64,000 nucleotides of DNA from Flavipsychrobacter sp. (GCA_017849575.1 JAFIGV010000013.1:106556-170555); one strand, 5' to 3'. Shown: positions 27,192-36,722, counted from the stretch's first letter. Notes: generated by a model from the sequence alone, not told the origin. Program-made: numbers and translations.

Positions 27192-28127
27192 TTATTCAAT
27201 AATTAGCTTTTCAGTAAAGTTGCTATTTGGAGTGACCATTTTTATTACATACAAACCCGCTGGCAAATCGCTTACAGAGCATCGGGAAAATGCTCCTGAA
27301 CATTTTCTTACCTCTCTGCCTGCAATATCAAAAATGCTTACGGCACGCACATCGTCAGGGTTCATTTGTTGAATCGAAATGATTCGCTGTACCGGATCAT
27401 AAACAATCCGTGCAGGCTTCGCAGGCAGGTCTGAAACTCCGGTAGCCACATAAGGGCTATAATGAAAGCTGAGATTATCGAGGTATAAAAAATTGGCGTA
27501 GGCATAGATCGTAGAACCCATACCCAGCGTGTTGATCTCGAAACGTACAGCAAAGGAGTCCGGATTCGCTACTCCGGGGTTTTGAAGATAGAGATTGAAA
27601 TAAGTATAACTGGCAGCAGGCTGAAAATTGAACGTATCTCTTGACGATAATTGCGGATGGTTGCTTCCGTTGTTGCGATAAGTTTTTACAATGAGTTTGG
27701 GCACCGCGGGAATCAGACTGTCCGGATAGAACTTATAAAATCCTGAAATACCATACAGCGCTTGTGGACACTCGTTGACACAACTATCCGATATACCCGA
27801 GCCGGTACCAGGGCAATTACCCAAAAGAAAAGAGTTGGGCGCACCGTTGTACCACTCGTAAAGCACCATCGCATATTGACCAGAATAGGCATCGGTAGTC
27901 TGTATCATTTGCCTCATGACTGGTGGTGTCACCCATGCATCCAATGCTCCCTTGTAAGGATGAGCGACCTGGTGCATGGCAGAGAAATAGTGAAATGTAG
28001 CACTATCGCTTTGCAGCGTAGTGCTGTCCCAGTGTTCGAAATCGAGGTTGTAATCAGGAAGCTGTGCCCGAGTTTGCAGAGCAAGCAGAACCAAAAAGGA
28101 GAGTAACAGAGTAGTGCGCATAGTCAT
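27192..28127 (-). CDS. Secreted T9SS protein of unknown function (possible carbohydrate-binding fold)
   Basis: About 311 residues from the ATG at 28127 (28121 is also possible); the longer frame adds a stretch unlike a signal peptide. MRTTLLLSFLVLLALQTRAQ is the signal. The mature start reads LPDYNLDFEHWD, typical of Bacteroidota outer-surface proteins with a PCMD-like jelly roll. The C-terminus is a T9SS type-A domain (RIVYDPVQRIISIQQM, then SIFDIAGREVRKCSG, then LPAGLYVIKM). Paired cysteines occur in GNCPGTGSGISDSCVNECPQ. Function cannot be stated. Confidence 0.8.
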   Translation of the reverse strand: MTMRTTLLLSFLVLLALQTRAQLPDYNLDFEHWDSTTLQSDSATFHYFSAMHQVAHPYKGALDAWVTPPVMRQMIQTTDAYSGQYAMVLYEWYNGAPNSFLLGNCPGTGSGISDSCVNECPQALYGISGFYKFYPDSLIPAVPKLIVKTYRNNGSNHPQLSSRDTFNFQPAASYTYFNLYLQNPGVANPDSFAVRFEINTLGMGSTIYAYANFLYLDNLSFHYSPYVATGVSDLPAKPARIVYDPVQRIISIQQMNPDDVRAVSIFDIAGREVRKCSGAFSRCSVSDLPAGLYVIKMVTPNSNFTEKLIIE

Positions 28128-28215
28128 ACAAGATAGACCATCTGCGGCACGGGGCGGGTGGAAAAAACAGGCTAAATACGATGATAAGCCGCAGCGTTCC
28201 AACACCTGGGCTCGT

Positions 28216-28344
28216 TTAGCTGAAGGCTACCAAATTGATACAAGCGAGGATGGCGGCAAACAGCATTACTTTTTCCAGCACGTCTTTTTTCAGCGAAAAA
28301 CCGAAGTTGAATACGGGAGCGATGTTTAAAGTTGGAGCAGTCAT
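28216..28344 (-). CDS. Possible 42-residue small membrane protein
   Basis: The ATG at 28344 opens a frame reading MTAPTLNIAPVFNFGFSLK and then a hydrophobic stretch (VMLFAAILACINLVAF). CATCTTTG, one mismatch from the -7 consensus, lies about 30 nt upstream on the minus strand. There is no homology that I recognise. It lies in the 550-bp gap between a T9SS gene and the S8 protease cluster. Confidence 0.35.
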   Translation of the reverse strand: MTAPTLNIAPVFNFGFSLKKDVLEKVMLFAAILACINLVAFS

Positions 28345-28678
28345 TATTTTTTGTTTTTTGCTTTGATGACACAAAGATGCAGCGGGAATCCTGCCCCAGA
28401 AAAATGTGGGCACTGGTTAACGTTGAATTTGTATCTGGTTAACGAACAGTTAGAAAATGTACCATCGGATATCTGCCAAAAGGCTAGTAAATGTTTCCAG
28501 CAGTTAACTCACTGCCTTCCGCCTGTGCACTGTTCACGACTGTGATGCCAGGAAGGCGATTACTCTCCGGCAGAAAGATGTTCCGCCGTTGCCTCCTCAT
28601 ACCTGCCGTTCCCTACTTATGGTTTTAACCTGATTAAGAAATGCAAAAGATTTGTGAGGCATTTCACTGCGTCACTGT
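28345..28678. other. Intergenic region left of the protease cluster
   Basis: About 330 bp with no gene that I can support. AAGATTTG near 28647-28654, one mismatch from TAnnTTTG, may be part of the promoter for the lipoprotein gene that starts at 28679. Confidence 0.35.
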
Positions 28679-29110
28679 ATGAAGCACCTCTGGATTTTTG
28701 TCGCCTTTGGGTTGATGGCCGCCGGCTGTTATAGCCCTAAGACGATCAGCGACCCCAACAAATCTGATCAGCGCACCGCAGCGGTTTCCGCCAGAACAGC
28801 CATTTTTCTTTCAGACCTGCAGCAGGAAAAAGACCAGGCAAGAGCAAAACATCTCTCATTTGTGCCTTCAGCTTCATTGATCGAAGAGTACCAGATTTTT
28901 CAAAGAAGCGGTCATTACTACATCAGAGGCTTTATTGAAGCCGGCAGCAGTCTTGACGAAGCGAAGTTGAGGAATGCCGGCATCAGCATAGAAACCAAAG
29001 CCGGGAACTTACGAACCGTCATCGCAGATCTCGATGCTATAGAACAACTGCTGCACTGGCCCAACATCAAAAGTTTCAGCATCGCTACTCCATTGTCTCC
29101 ACTTAAATAA
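28679..29110 (+). CDS. Lipoprotein resembling the propeptide of the adjacent subtilase
   Basis: 143 residues. A signal peptide ends in lipobox AAGC (Cys17). Residues 40-138 align with residues 36-129 of the S8 protease encoded 7 bp downstream: TAIFLSDL with TAFLLADL, LIEEY with LIKKY, LRNAG with LRHYG, GN with GN and the closing TP/QP. From LIEEY to the closing Pro the alignment needs no gap over 72 residues. Subtilase propeptides are chaperones and tight inhibitors of their enzyme, and stand-alone copies (inhibitor I9-like) act as inhibitors. I infer a lipid-anchored inhibitor or folding helper for the protease. This function is not proven by sequence alone. Confidence 0.72.
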   Translation: MKHLWIFVAFGLMAAGCYSPKTISDPNKSDQRTAAVSARTAIFLSDLQQEKDQARAKHLSFVPSASLIEEYQIFQRSGHYYIRGFIEAGSSLDEAKLRNAGISIETKAGNLRTVIADLDAIEQLLHWPNIKSFSIATPLSPLK

Positions 29111-29117
29111 CAAGCAT

Positions 29118-31358
29118 ATGAAAAAACTATTCGTTACCCTTGCCTTTGTGCTGTCTGCCTTGCACACAGTGATAGCACAACAGTTTTTTGATGGACCGGC
29201 AAGCGATAAAATATCGCCGTTTACTGCATTTCTGCTGGCCGATCTTACCATCAGCGAACAAAAGCCTGAGGTTATAAACACGGTTGATCTGATCAAAAAG
29301 TATAAGCTGATCAGCAAAGGAAATACACTTTATGCCAATAGCTTTATCAAAACAAAGAGCGAATTCGACTTATCGCAGCTACGCCACTACGGAGTATTAC
29401 CCGGGTCAAGATCGGGAAATATCAGCACAGCGCTGATACCGGTGCAACAAATCAGGAATGTTGCTGGAAACAAAGACGTACTCTATGTAGCGATAGGTCA
29501 GCCGGCAACGCTTTTTATGGATAGCGCCCGCAGGCAGACCAATGTGGACAAAGTGCAGCAGGGAATGGCTCCGCTTGCCATGCCTTACAAAGGAGATGGT
29601 GTGGTAGTCGCCGATATTGACGTTGGCTTCGATTATACACACCCGAACTTTTATGACAGTACGGGCAGTAATAACTATCGGATCAAGCGCGTATGGGAAA
29701 TGATGAATAATAACGGCACACCACCGGCAGGCTTCTCCATGGGTCGGGAGCTCGTTACCCAAACTGAATTGCTCAATGCGGGTACCAGCGACTCAAACGA
29801 AAGTCATGGTTCGCATGTATTGGGTATTGCGGGAGGCTCAGGTGGTTTTCCCGGCAGCCCGTATGCTGGTGTAGCTCCGCATGCAGATTTGGTAATGATT
29901 GCCCCAACGAACGGCGGATTGACCGATGCAAATGTGGCAGACGGTATCAGCTATGTTCAATCCTACGCAGCATCTGTTGGAAAATCTTCTGTGATCAATA
30001 TGAGCTTTGGAAGCCAGGCAGGACCGCATGATGGCAACTCTATCTTCGACCAGTACCTTGCCAATAAAACAAGTCCCGGCAACCTGCTTGTGAGCGCCGC
30101 CGGAAATGACGGACGCAATAAAATCCACGTTGCACACAATTTTACCACAACGGACACCCTGATAAAAACAGCAGCCATTTTTAATGCTTGCCCTACGGGA
30201 AATTACGGTCTTGGATTCGCTGACATTTGGGGCAATGCCGGCAGCAACTTCAAGGTGGCTGTTTATCTGTTCAATGTTACCACCGGTGTGTGGGAAGATT
30301 CCACTGTGTTCTATTCTGCCAACCTGACCCATACAATCTTCGATACGTTGGTAGGTATAGATAATGTGCCGGCGTACTTAAAAATCGGCACCGGCATACA
30401 GGCTTCTGTAGGCAATAAACCGGAATGCCACATCGAAATCGAGGATACGCTACAGACTACGGGAGATCGTTTCCTGCTGGTACAAATCAGTAGCACTAAC
30501 GCACAGGTAGATATGTGGGGCTATCAACAATATATGAGCTTCTCTAACTTAGGAATGCCGATTCCGTTTGTATCGGGTTCTAACTCCGGCAGTGTTGCCG
30601 ATATGGGCGGCACGAGCCAAAGCACGATCTGTGCAGGAGCTTACACCTCAAAAAATAGCTGGACGGCCACAAATTCGAACAACTATTACACGTCCAGTCC
30701 TATATTTTCAATCGCTTCATTTTCTTCACGTGGTCCCAGTAGTGATGGAAGAACCAAACCAGAGATCACGGCACCAGGAAGTGTTATTGCATCATCCTGG
30801 AATAGTTTTGAAACCCTCACCGACTCCACTGCAATGATTCACAAAATAACCGGCAGCAGCCGCGACTGGTATTTCTGTCTGGATCAGGGAACATCAATGG
30901 CGGCACCCATGGTAACGGGTATTGTGGCACTATGGCTGCAGAAAAATCCTACACTCGATCTTGCTCAGGCACTTGCGCTGATGAAAAGCAGCGCCCTCAC
31001 GGATACCGCCACAGGTACGATACCCGCAGCGGGAAGCAACACATGGGGTTGGGGAAAGATCAATGCCTTTGCCGGACTCATAGCACTCGATGTAAAAGAA
31101 CTGACAAACACTATGGACGCAGAAGCCTATCCCAATCCGGCTACCAGCGAAATCAATGTACAATTTCACCAGCCCGTACGTTCCGCCACGCTACAGTTGT
31201 ATGATATGAGCGGAAAACTGCTGGTGCAACAACAGATGTCTGCTGTGCAAAAGGATCAGACCATGAAAATCAACATGATTCCCCTTTCTTATGGTGCCTA
31301 TATGCTCCATATCACCTCAGAAAAAGGTACGACTCAATTCAAAATATTGAAACAATAA
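29118..31358 (+). CDS. S8 subtilisin-like serine protease secreted by the T9SS
   Basis: 746 residues. A signal peptide (cleavage near IAQQ, residue 21) is followed by a propeptide-like region (about 30-130) and the catalytic domain: Asp168 in DIDVGFDYTHPNF, His230 in SHGSHVLGIAGG and Ser593 in GTSMAAPMVTGIVA. A long insert of about 250 residues between the His and Ser blocks is probably a beta-rich domain, as in other Bacteroidota subtilases. The end is a T9SS type-A domain (AYPNPATSEINVQF, LYDMSGKLLV, SYGAYMLHI). It should be an extracellular or surface protease. The prodomain-like lipoprotein gene 7 bp upstream is almost certainly co-transcribed. Confidence 0.93.
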   Translation: MKKLFVTLAFVLSALHTVIAQQFFDGPASDKISPFTAFLLADLTISEQKPEVINTVDLIKKYKLISKGNTLYANSFIKTKSEFDLSQLRHYGVLPGSRSGNISTALIPVQQIRNVAGNKDVLYVAIGQPATLFMDSARRQTNVDKVQQGMAPLAMPYKGDGVVVADIDVGFDYTHPNFYDSTGSNNYRIKRVWEMMNNNGTPPAGFSMGRELVTQTELLNAGTSDSNESHGSHVLGIAGGSGGFPGSPYAGVAPHADLVMIAPTNGGLTDANVADGISYVQSYAASVGKSSVINMSFGSQAGPHDGNSIFDQYLANKTSPGNLLVSAAGNDGRNKIHVAHNFTTTDTLIKTAAIFNACPTGNYGLGFADIWGNAGSNFKVAVYLFNVTTGVWEDSTVFYSANLTHTIFDTLVGIDNVPAYLKIGTGIQASVGNKPECHIEIEDTLQTTGDRFLLVQISSTNAQVDMWGYQQYMSFSNLGMPIPFVSGSNSGSVADMGGTSQSTICAGAYTSKNSWTATNSNNYYTSSPIFSIASFSSRGPSSDGRTKPEITAPGSVIASSWNSFETLTDSTAMIHKITGSSRDWYFCLDQGTSMAAPMVTGIVALWLQKNPTLDLAQALALMKSSALTDTATGTIPAAGSNTWGWGKINAFAGLIALDVKELTNTMDAEAYPNPATSEINVQFHQPVRSATLQLYDMSGKLLVQQQMSAVQKDQTMKINMIPLSYGAYMLHITSEKGTTQFKILKQ

Positions 31359-31426
31359 AAAATACGATTACCATTTGCCGGCATCGAATTCAGCCGAACT
31401 GAGGATAAAAGGATTATCTTTAATAA

Positions 31427-32191
31427 ATGAGCAAGTTTTCGCTGACTGCCCTAATTGTTGATGATGATCCTTTTTCCTGCTTTCATCTTCAGGACCTTAT
31501 ACAACACAAAACCAGCGGACTCGAAATACTTGCCGTTTGTAAGAATGCAGAGCAGGCGATGGAGGCGATTCAACAGCTTAAACCTGATATAGTTTTTCTG
31601 GATGTGGAAATGCCCGACAGCCTTAGCGGTTTTGAGTTACTTAAGATGTTGCCGGCAATCAATTTCGAAGTGATCTTCACAACTGCGCACGAACATTATG
31701 CTATAAGAGCCATTCGGTGTTCGGCGCTGGATTACCTCGTAAAGCCGGTGGAACAAACCTCGCTGCAGGAAGCCATCAGCCGGGTGCGGCAGAAAAAGCT
31801 GACGATGACGCACCCATCCCTCCGGAAGCTCGAAATGGTGCGACAGGAAATCGGTAAGACAAAATTTGAAAACCTGGCTGTCCCCACGATGGAAGGCTTG
31901 TTGTTTATTGATACTGCGGAGATAATTTATTGCGAAGGAGAAGATAAGTACACGCGGATTATTACCACAAGCGACCGGACGATCATGGCATCGCAAAACC
32001 TCGGAAACTTTGAAGAAATCCTGCTGCCGTATCAATTTTTTCGCATCCATAAATCATATCTCGTCAACCTCAACCACATGAAAAAATATCTGCGTGGCGA
32101 AGGCGGACAAGTGATCATGACGAATGAAAAAGTGCTCGATGTATCGCGGAGAAAAAAGGAAGAATTGCTGCGGACCGTCTCTCATCTATAA
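31427..32191 (+). CDS. LytTR-family response regulator
   Basis: 254 residues. The receiver domain (residues about 6-125) has acidic residues IVDDDP, phospho-acceptor Asp59 in IVFLDVEMPD and Lys in YLVKPVE. The LytTR DNA-binding domain (about 150-250) contains IIYCEGEDKYTRI and FFRIHKSYLVNLNHMKKY. TATCTTTA at 31415-31422 (7 of 8 to the -7 consensus) would give an almost leaderless transcript. It lies 68 bp downstream of the protease gene and 35 bp upstream of the hybrid kinase gene, which makes it a candidate final target of the kinase's phosphorelay. Confidence 0.92.
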   Translation: MSKFSLTALIVDDDPFSCFHLQDLIQHKTSGLEILAVCKNAEQAMEAIQQLKPDIVFLDVEMPDSLSGFELLKMLPAINFEVIFTTAHEHYAIRAIRCSALDYLVKPVEQTSLQEAISRVRQKKLTMTHPSLRKLEMVRQEIGKTKFENLAVPTMEGLLFIDTAEIIYCEGEDKYTRIITTSDRTIMASQNLGNFEEILLPYQFFRIHKSYLVNLNHMKKYLRGEGGQVIMTNEKVLDVSRRKKEELLRTVSHL

Positions 32192-32226
32192 TTCACTATA
32201 CGGTTTCGCTCAAATGCACTGCAGGA

Positions 32227-35200
32227 ATGAAAACAGCTATTGTTTTACTACTGTTCATCAGCACCTGCTTTTTCGCCGGTGCTCAACAGGCTGATCATTA
32301 TCTTTTCCAGCACCTGAAACAAGAACAGGGGCTTTCCAACAATGTGGTAACCTGCATTCTTAAAGACCGGATGGGTTTCCTGTGGCTGGGCACTGATAAC
32401 GGACTCAATCGTTATGACGGCAGCAGTTTCACAATTTATCAGCATCAAAACGGCGACTCCGGCACATTACCCGACAATCGGATCACTTCTCTTTTTGAGG
32501 ATTCCAAAGGGCGGCTCTGGGTAGGAACAGCAAACGGACTGGCGATTTACAATCCTATACCGGGACGATTTGTTTCCTTCACCCATAGCCAACACACTCA
32601 AAGCATCAACCCCGGCTACGTGGCGCAGGTGTATGAAGACAGCAAGGCGCAGATATGGATTTGCCTTTATGGCGGTGGGCTCGATCAGTTTGACGCAAAA
32701 CAAAACCGGTTTCTGCATCATACCTGGAATAGCAGCGATCCACATTCCCTTGTGGGCAACAAGGTGAAAGCCATTCTGGAATTTCAGAAGGACCAATATC
32801 TCGTTGGAACTTTTGAAGCCGGCGATGGCTTACAGGATATAAAATCGCTCGGGCATATCAATGTTTTTGATGCACGGACCCATCGGTTCTCAGGTTTGCC
32901 CATTCCCAAACTTAGGTTGCCTAAAAACTACCGGCAGGATGTTCATCAGCTCGAACGGCTTGTCCACACCATTTTTCGTGATTCCCGCGGACGAATATGG
33001 TTCGGCACTTATTGCGGGATACTGTGCTTCACCCCCGCAACCGGAAAATGGAACTGTTACGAAAACGATGCGACCGACAAATACAGTCTTTCGCACAATA
33101 CGGTCAGGGCAATTTGTGAAGTAAACGGCAAAATGTATTTCGGCACGGGCGGTGGCGGACTTTCGGTGCTGGACGAAAACAACAACCACTTTACTCACTA
33201 TCGCAGCGATGTAGAAAACCCCTTCAGCATTTCGGACGATTATATCAGAGCATTGTATAAAGATGAGCAAGATCGCCTTTGGATTGCTACCGAAGGTGGC
33301 GGCATCAACGTGGTGGATCTGCGGGAGAGAAAATTCAGTCTTTACCCCAACAAGCTGCTTAGGATACCCGCCGGCTCAAGATCAGAAAAAGCCACCATCT
33401 TTTCCGTTTGTGTGGCAGACAGCCATAGGGTACTGCTGGGAAGCGCATCCGGACTTGCCATTTTACATACAAAGACGGGTAAAACTGATTTTTACAACCG
33501 TCTTTCCCAGCCACTAAAAGGGACATCTGCGGTGCGTGCCATCGCTCGTGTTGGTGTACAGCGATATCTACTGTCTTTCAACAACGAATTGTTGCAACTC
33601 GACCTGAGCTCCGGCAATTACGCCAAAGTAATACCTGCCCATTTTCAAAGCGCCTACGCGACCGACGTTCCGGTTACGGGTATCACCTATTGCCATGATA
33701 CAGCGGTAATCCTGGATTTTCTCGCCAATCGTTCGGTTCGCATTTCACTATCTTCCGCCAGGAGGCAGAAAACCCTTCCCTTACGCTCCATTCAAAGCAT
33801 CAGAGACCAAAACGGGCAATTATGGTGTCTTCCGTTCCGGGTGGGCGCCGACACTACAGGAGGCATTCTGTGTATGGATCGAAGTGATCAGATTTCGCAT
33901 TGGCTTCATGACCCGAAAGGCAACAACACGATCAGCTCGAACAACGCACACACCCTTTATTGCGACAGGCAAAACAATATTTGGGTCGCTACAGATATGG
34001 GGCTGGATGTAATCAGCAGCGACAGAAAAACGGTAAGCCATATCAAGCCTGCCGGACAAATGCCCAAGGGCACCATCATCGCTATGGCTGAAGACGATGA
34101 CGGATATCTATGGATGGTGACACAAAACTACCTGATCCGGTATCACCCCCACAGGCATACTTCGACTGCTTTCTTAGCGGACCGGGATATACCTGCACAT
34201 AAGCTTGAAGACAAAATAGTGTACGATCGCCTTTCCAAAGCCATGTACCTGACCTCCAATGAGGGTCTCATTCGATTTTTCCCATCAACGCTCAAGGAAA
34301 AACCGCAGCCAAATGCCGTTATCCTGACGAATCTCAATATTTACAACAAGCCCTTATTTGCCGACAGTGCTCCGGCATCTAAACTACTGTATCGTTTTGC
34401 TCACGATCAGAATTTTATCACCATTGATTTTGTAACTCCCGATTATGAAAACACATTTGCCCGACAATATGCCTACCGGCTCGAAGGACTAAACACTGCC
34501 TGGGTAGATATTGGGGTGGCACATCAGGCAAACTTTTCTAACCTCACTCCGGGAAAATATCTTTTCAGGGCTCGCAGCAAGACTCCTTTTTCAGACTGGA
34601 GTTATTCGATGCCCATTACTATCCTTATCGAAAAGCCCTGGTGGCAGACATGGGTGTTTTATCTCTCTTGTGTTTTATTCGTGACAATAGCTGTTGCCGG
34701 CTATAACAGATATCGAAATAATATTTTCAGAAAACAAACCACCCGGCTGGAATCGAAGGTGAGCGAAAGGACGGCACAATATCGGGCGCAAAAAGAACGC
34801 GCAGAAAAAAATGAACAATACCGAAGCCAGTTTCTTGCCAACATGAGCCATGAGATCAGAACACCTATCCATGCCATCCGCGGAATGACACGCTTACTGA
34901 TCGATGATCATCCCAACGCGGGTCAGTTACGCTGGCTCAACAGCATTCATCATTCTTCTGAATTATTACTCCATACTGTTAATGATATCCTGGACATCTC
35001 TAAAATAGAGGCGGGGAAATTAAAGCTGGAACAAATCCCATTTTCTTTCGAAGAATTAACCACGCGTTTGTATGATATGTTTGCCCCCGAGGCAGCTTCC
35101 AAAGGACTCGACTTTTTTGTTGATCAACCGCCGGAAATTCCCTTACTGGCAGGCGATCCCTATCGCATCTTACAGATACTGACCAACCTTTGCAGCAACG

Positions 35201-36282
35201 CCATACGATTTACAGAGGAAGGCTCAATCCGACTTTCCACACAGATTGACCATCATTCATCCGAAAAAATAATGTTGAAGATCTGTATCGCAGACACCGG
35301 CATAGGTATCGGGCCAGGAGATCTTTACCATATTTTCGACCAGTTTGTACAGGCGAATCAGTCGGACACCCGAAGGTTTGGAGGAAGCGGATTAGGACTC
35401 GCCATCGTAAAAAATATCGTCTCCCAAATGCAGGGAACCATAACTGTAGAAAGTACGCCAGGCATGGGTTCTACTTTTTGCTGCATGATGCCTTTCGCTA
35501 TTGCCCAGGCACCTGTAAAGCAGGTCTGTGATGAAAAGGCTTCCGGGGCTATTCCCGAAATACGCAATATTTTGCTGGCTGAGGACAATTATTACAACAG
35601 GCTTCTTGTGGAAGATGCTTTGCAGCACTACACCTACAAAAAGCTCGATATCGCCACGAATGGTCTTGAAGCGGCACATTTGCTTCAGACAAGGCCTTAC
35701 GATATCATCCTGATGGATGTGCAAATGCCGGATATCAGCGGCATTGAACTCACCAGAAAATACAGAGCTTCCGGGCATACATCACCCGTCATAGCCCTCA
35801 CCGCCGGAGTGTTACCGGAAGAACAACAAAAATGTCTGGACGCAGGAATGGACCTCGTTGTCTCGAAACCATTCGAAAAAGAGGTCCTTCTTCTGGCGAT
35901 CAACACGGTTCTATCGCAGAAAGGAAAAGGCCAGCAAGCACCGCCAGCCGCCGCAAATACGAGCAGTATGGACCTTACCCGGTTGCATAAATTCTGCGAA
36001 GGAGACCGCAACCGGATCAATCGTTACCTATTGCTGTATGAAGAAGCCGTGCCCGCTTTTTTAGCCGAAATGCAAGAGGCCCTTACCGCCCGCGACCTAC
36101 CCGGAATCGCAAAACTCATCCACGCCTTTAAGCCGAAGTGGAAGATGATGGGTATGGAAAAATCCATTGCGTTAGCCCTAAAGATAGAACAGACCACTAC
36201 CCCGGAAAATGAAGCCTACAGACTTGTTGGAGCACTGATGCAGGAAACCAGATTATCGTTGTCGTCCCTGCAGCGGCAGTAA
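32227..36282 (+). CDS. Hybrid sensor histidine kinase: Reg_prop propeller, Y_Y_Y, HisKA, HATPase, REC, Hpt
   Basis: 1351 residues. A signal sequence leads into a periplasmic sensor of about 14 two-component-propeller repeats (for example GFLWLGTDNGLNRYDG, GRLWVGTANGLAIY, DRLWIATEGGGINVV), then a Y_Y_Y domain (about 730-800) and one membrane helix (about 810-830). The cytoplasmic part has the H-box FLANMSHEIRTPIHAI with His875, ATPase motifs GSGLGLAIV, a receiver with Asp1164 (LMDVQMPD), and an Hpt domain with His1299 in LIHAFKPKWKMMG. Classical HTCS proteins end in an AraC domain; here that is replaced by Hpt. Phosphate must therefore leave to a separate regulator, plausibly the LytTR protein upstream. 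Confidence 0.93.
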   Translation: MKTAIVLLLFISTCFFAGAQQADHYLFQHLKQEQGLSNNVVTCILKDRMGFLWLGTDNGLNRYDGSSFTIYQHQNGDSGTLPDNRITSLFEDSKGRLWVGTANGLAIYNPIPGRFVSFTHSQHTQSINPGYVAQVYEDSKAQIWICLYGGGLDQFDAKQNRFLHHTWNSSDPHSLVGNKVKAILEFQKDQYLVGTFEAGDGLQDIKSLGHINVFDARTHRFSGLPIPKLRLPKNYRQDVHQLERLVHTIFRDSRGRIWFGTYCGILCFTPATGKWNCYENDATDKYSLSHNTVRAICEVNGKMYFGTGGGGLSVLDENNNHFTHYRSDVENPFSISDDYIRALYKDEQDRLWIATEGGGINVVDLRERKFSLYPNKLLRIPAGSRSEKATIFSVCVADSHRVLLGSASGLAILHTKTGKTDFYNRLSQPLKGTSAVRAIARVGVQRYLLSFNNELLQLDLSSGNYAKVIPAHFQSAYATDVPVTGITYCHDTAVILDFLANRSVRISLSSARRQKTLPLRSIQSIRDQNGQLWCLPFRVGADTTGGILCMDRSDQISHWLHDPKGNNTISSNNAHTLYCDRQNNIWVATDMGLDVISSDRKTVSHIKPAGQMPKGTIIAMAEDDDGYLWMVTQNYLIRYHPHRHTSTAFLADRDIPAHKLEDKIVYDRLSKAMYLTSNEGLIRFFPSTLKEKPQPNAVILTNLNIYNKPLFADSAPASKLLYRFAHDQNFITIDFVTPDYENTFARQYAYRLEGLNTAWVDIGVAHQANFSNLTPGKYLFRARSKTPFSDWSYSMPITILIEKPWWQTWVFYLSCVLFVTIAVAGYNRYRNNIFRKQTTRLESKVSERTAQYRAQKERAEKNEQYRSQFLANMSHEIRTPIHAIRGMTRLLIDDHPNAGQLRWLNSIHHSSELLLHTVNDILDISKIEAGKLKLEQIPFSFEELTTRLYDMFAPEAASKGLDFFVDQPPEIPLLAGDPYRILQILTNLCSNAIRFTEEGSIRLSTQIDHHSSEKIMLKICIADTGIGIGPGDLYHIFDQFVQANQSDTRRFGGSGLGLAIVKNIVSQMQGTITVESTPGMGSTFCCMMPFAIAQAPVKQVCDEKASGAIPEIRNILLAEDNYYNRLLVEDALQHYTYKKLDIATNGLEAAHLLQTRPYDIILMDVQMPDISGIELTRKYRASGHTSPVIALTAGVLPEEQQKCLDAGMDLVVSKPFEKEVLLLAINTVLSQKGKGQQAPPAAANTSSMDLTRLHKFCEGDRNRINRYLLLYEEAVPAFLAEMQEALTARDLPGIAKLIHAFKPKWKMMGMEKSIALALKIEQTTTPENEAYRLVGALMQETRLSLSSLQRQ

Positions 36283-36358
36283 TACCCCTCGTACGTGCAA
36301 TTCTCTCCACCGTCTGATACACCACAATCTGTTTCCTATAGGCCCAAAAAATTCTTTT

Positions 36359-36388
36359 TTGACCGAATAATCTTTCATCGTAATTTTG
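36359..36388 (+). promoter_or_regulatory. arsR promoter, TTG-N19-TAnnTTTG
   Basis: TTG at 36359-36361 and TAATTTTG at 36381-36388 are separated by exactly 19 bases, the Bacteroidota consensus. The -7 box is the centre of the operator palindrome, so a bound repressor would block it. The predicted transcript starts only a few bases before the ATG at 36396. Confidence 0.7.
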
Positions 36389-36396
36389 CGATGAAA
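36373..36396. promoter_or_regulatory. ArsR operator 1
   Basis: Arms TTTCATCG and CGATGAAA surround TAATTTTG. This is a 24-bp inverted repeat that overlaps the -7 box and touches the arsR start codon. It shares ATCG...CGAT half-sites with the palindrome at 36742-36757. Confidence 0.7.
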
Positions 36397-36722
36397 TGGG
36401 ACTTACCAAGTCAGAATTGTTTACGAAAAAGCAGAATGAGATCGCAGCTCTGGCAAAAGCTCTGGCTCATCCTGCGCGGATTGCCATCTTACAGGAGCTG
36501 CTGAAGGCAGATGCCTGCATTTGCGGCGATCTTGTGGGCGAGCTCGGTTTGGCACAGGCTACCATTTCGCAGCATCTCAAAGAGCTGAAAGCTGCGGGCA
36601 TCATTCAGGGCACGGTGGAAGGAACAAGTGTTTGTTATTGTATCAATCCCAAGGTTTGGGCACAGTGCAGAGCGTTGTTCAACAACTTTTTTGTGGAAGC
36701 CCGTAAAGATCGCTGCTGTTAA
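36396..36722 (+). CDS. arsR: ArsR/SmtB-family arsenic-responsive repressor
   Basis: 108 residues, a winged helix. ALAHPARIAILQELL opens the domain. The metalloid motif ADACICGDLV (CxC in helix 3, equivalent to ELCVCDL) is near residues 45-54, followed by the recognition helix QATISQHLKELKAAGII. The C-terminus ends in DRCC, two further cysteines. The protein should leave its operator when arsenite binds the cysteines. It heads the locus arsR-arsM-orf51-arsC; operators sit both before it and between it and arsM. Confidence 0.93.
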   Translation: MGLTKSELFTKKQNEIAALAKALAHPARIAILQELLKADACICGDLVGELGLAQATISQHLKELKAAGIIQGTVEGTSVCYCINPKVWAQCRALFNNFFVEARKDRCC

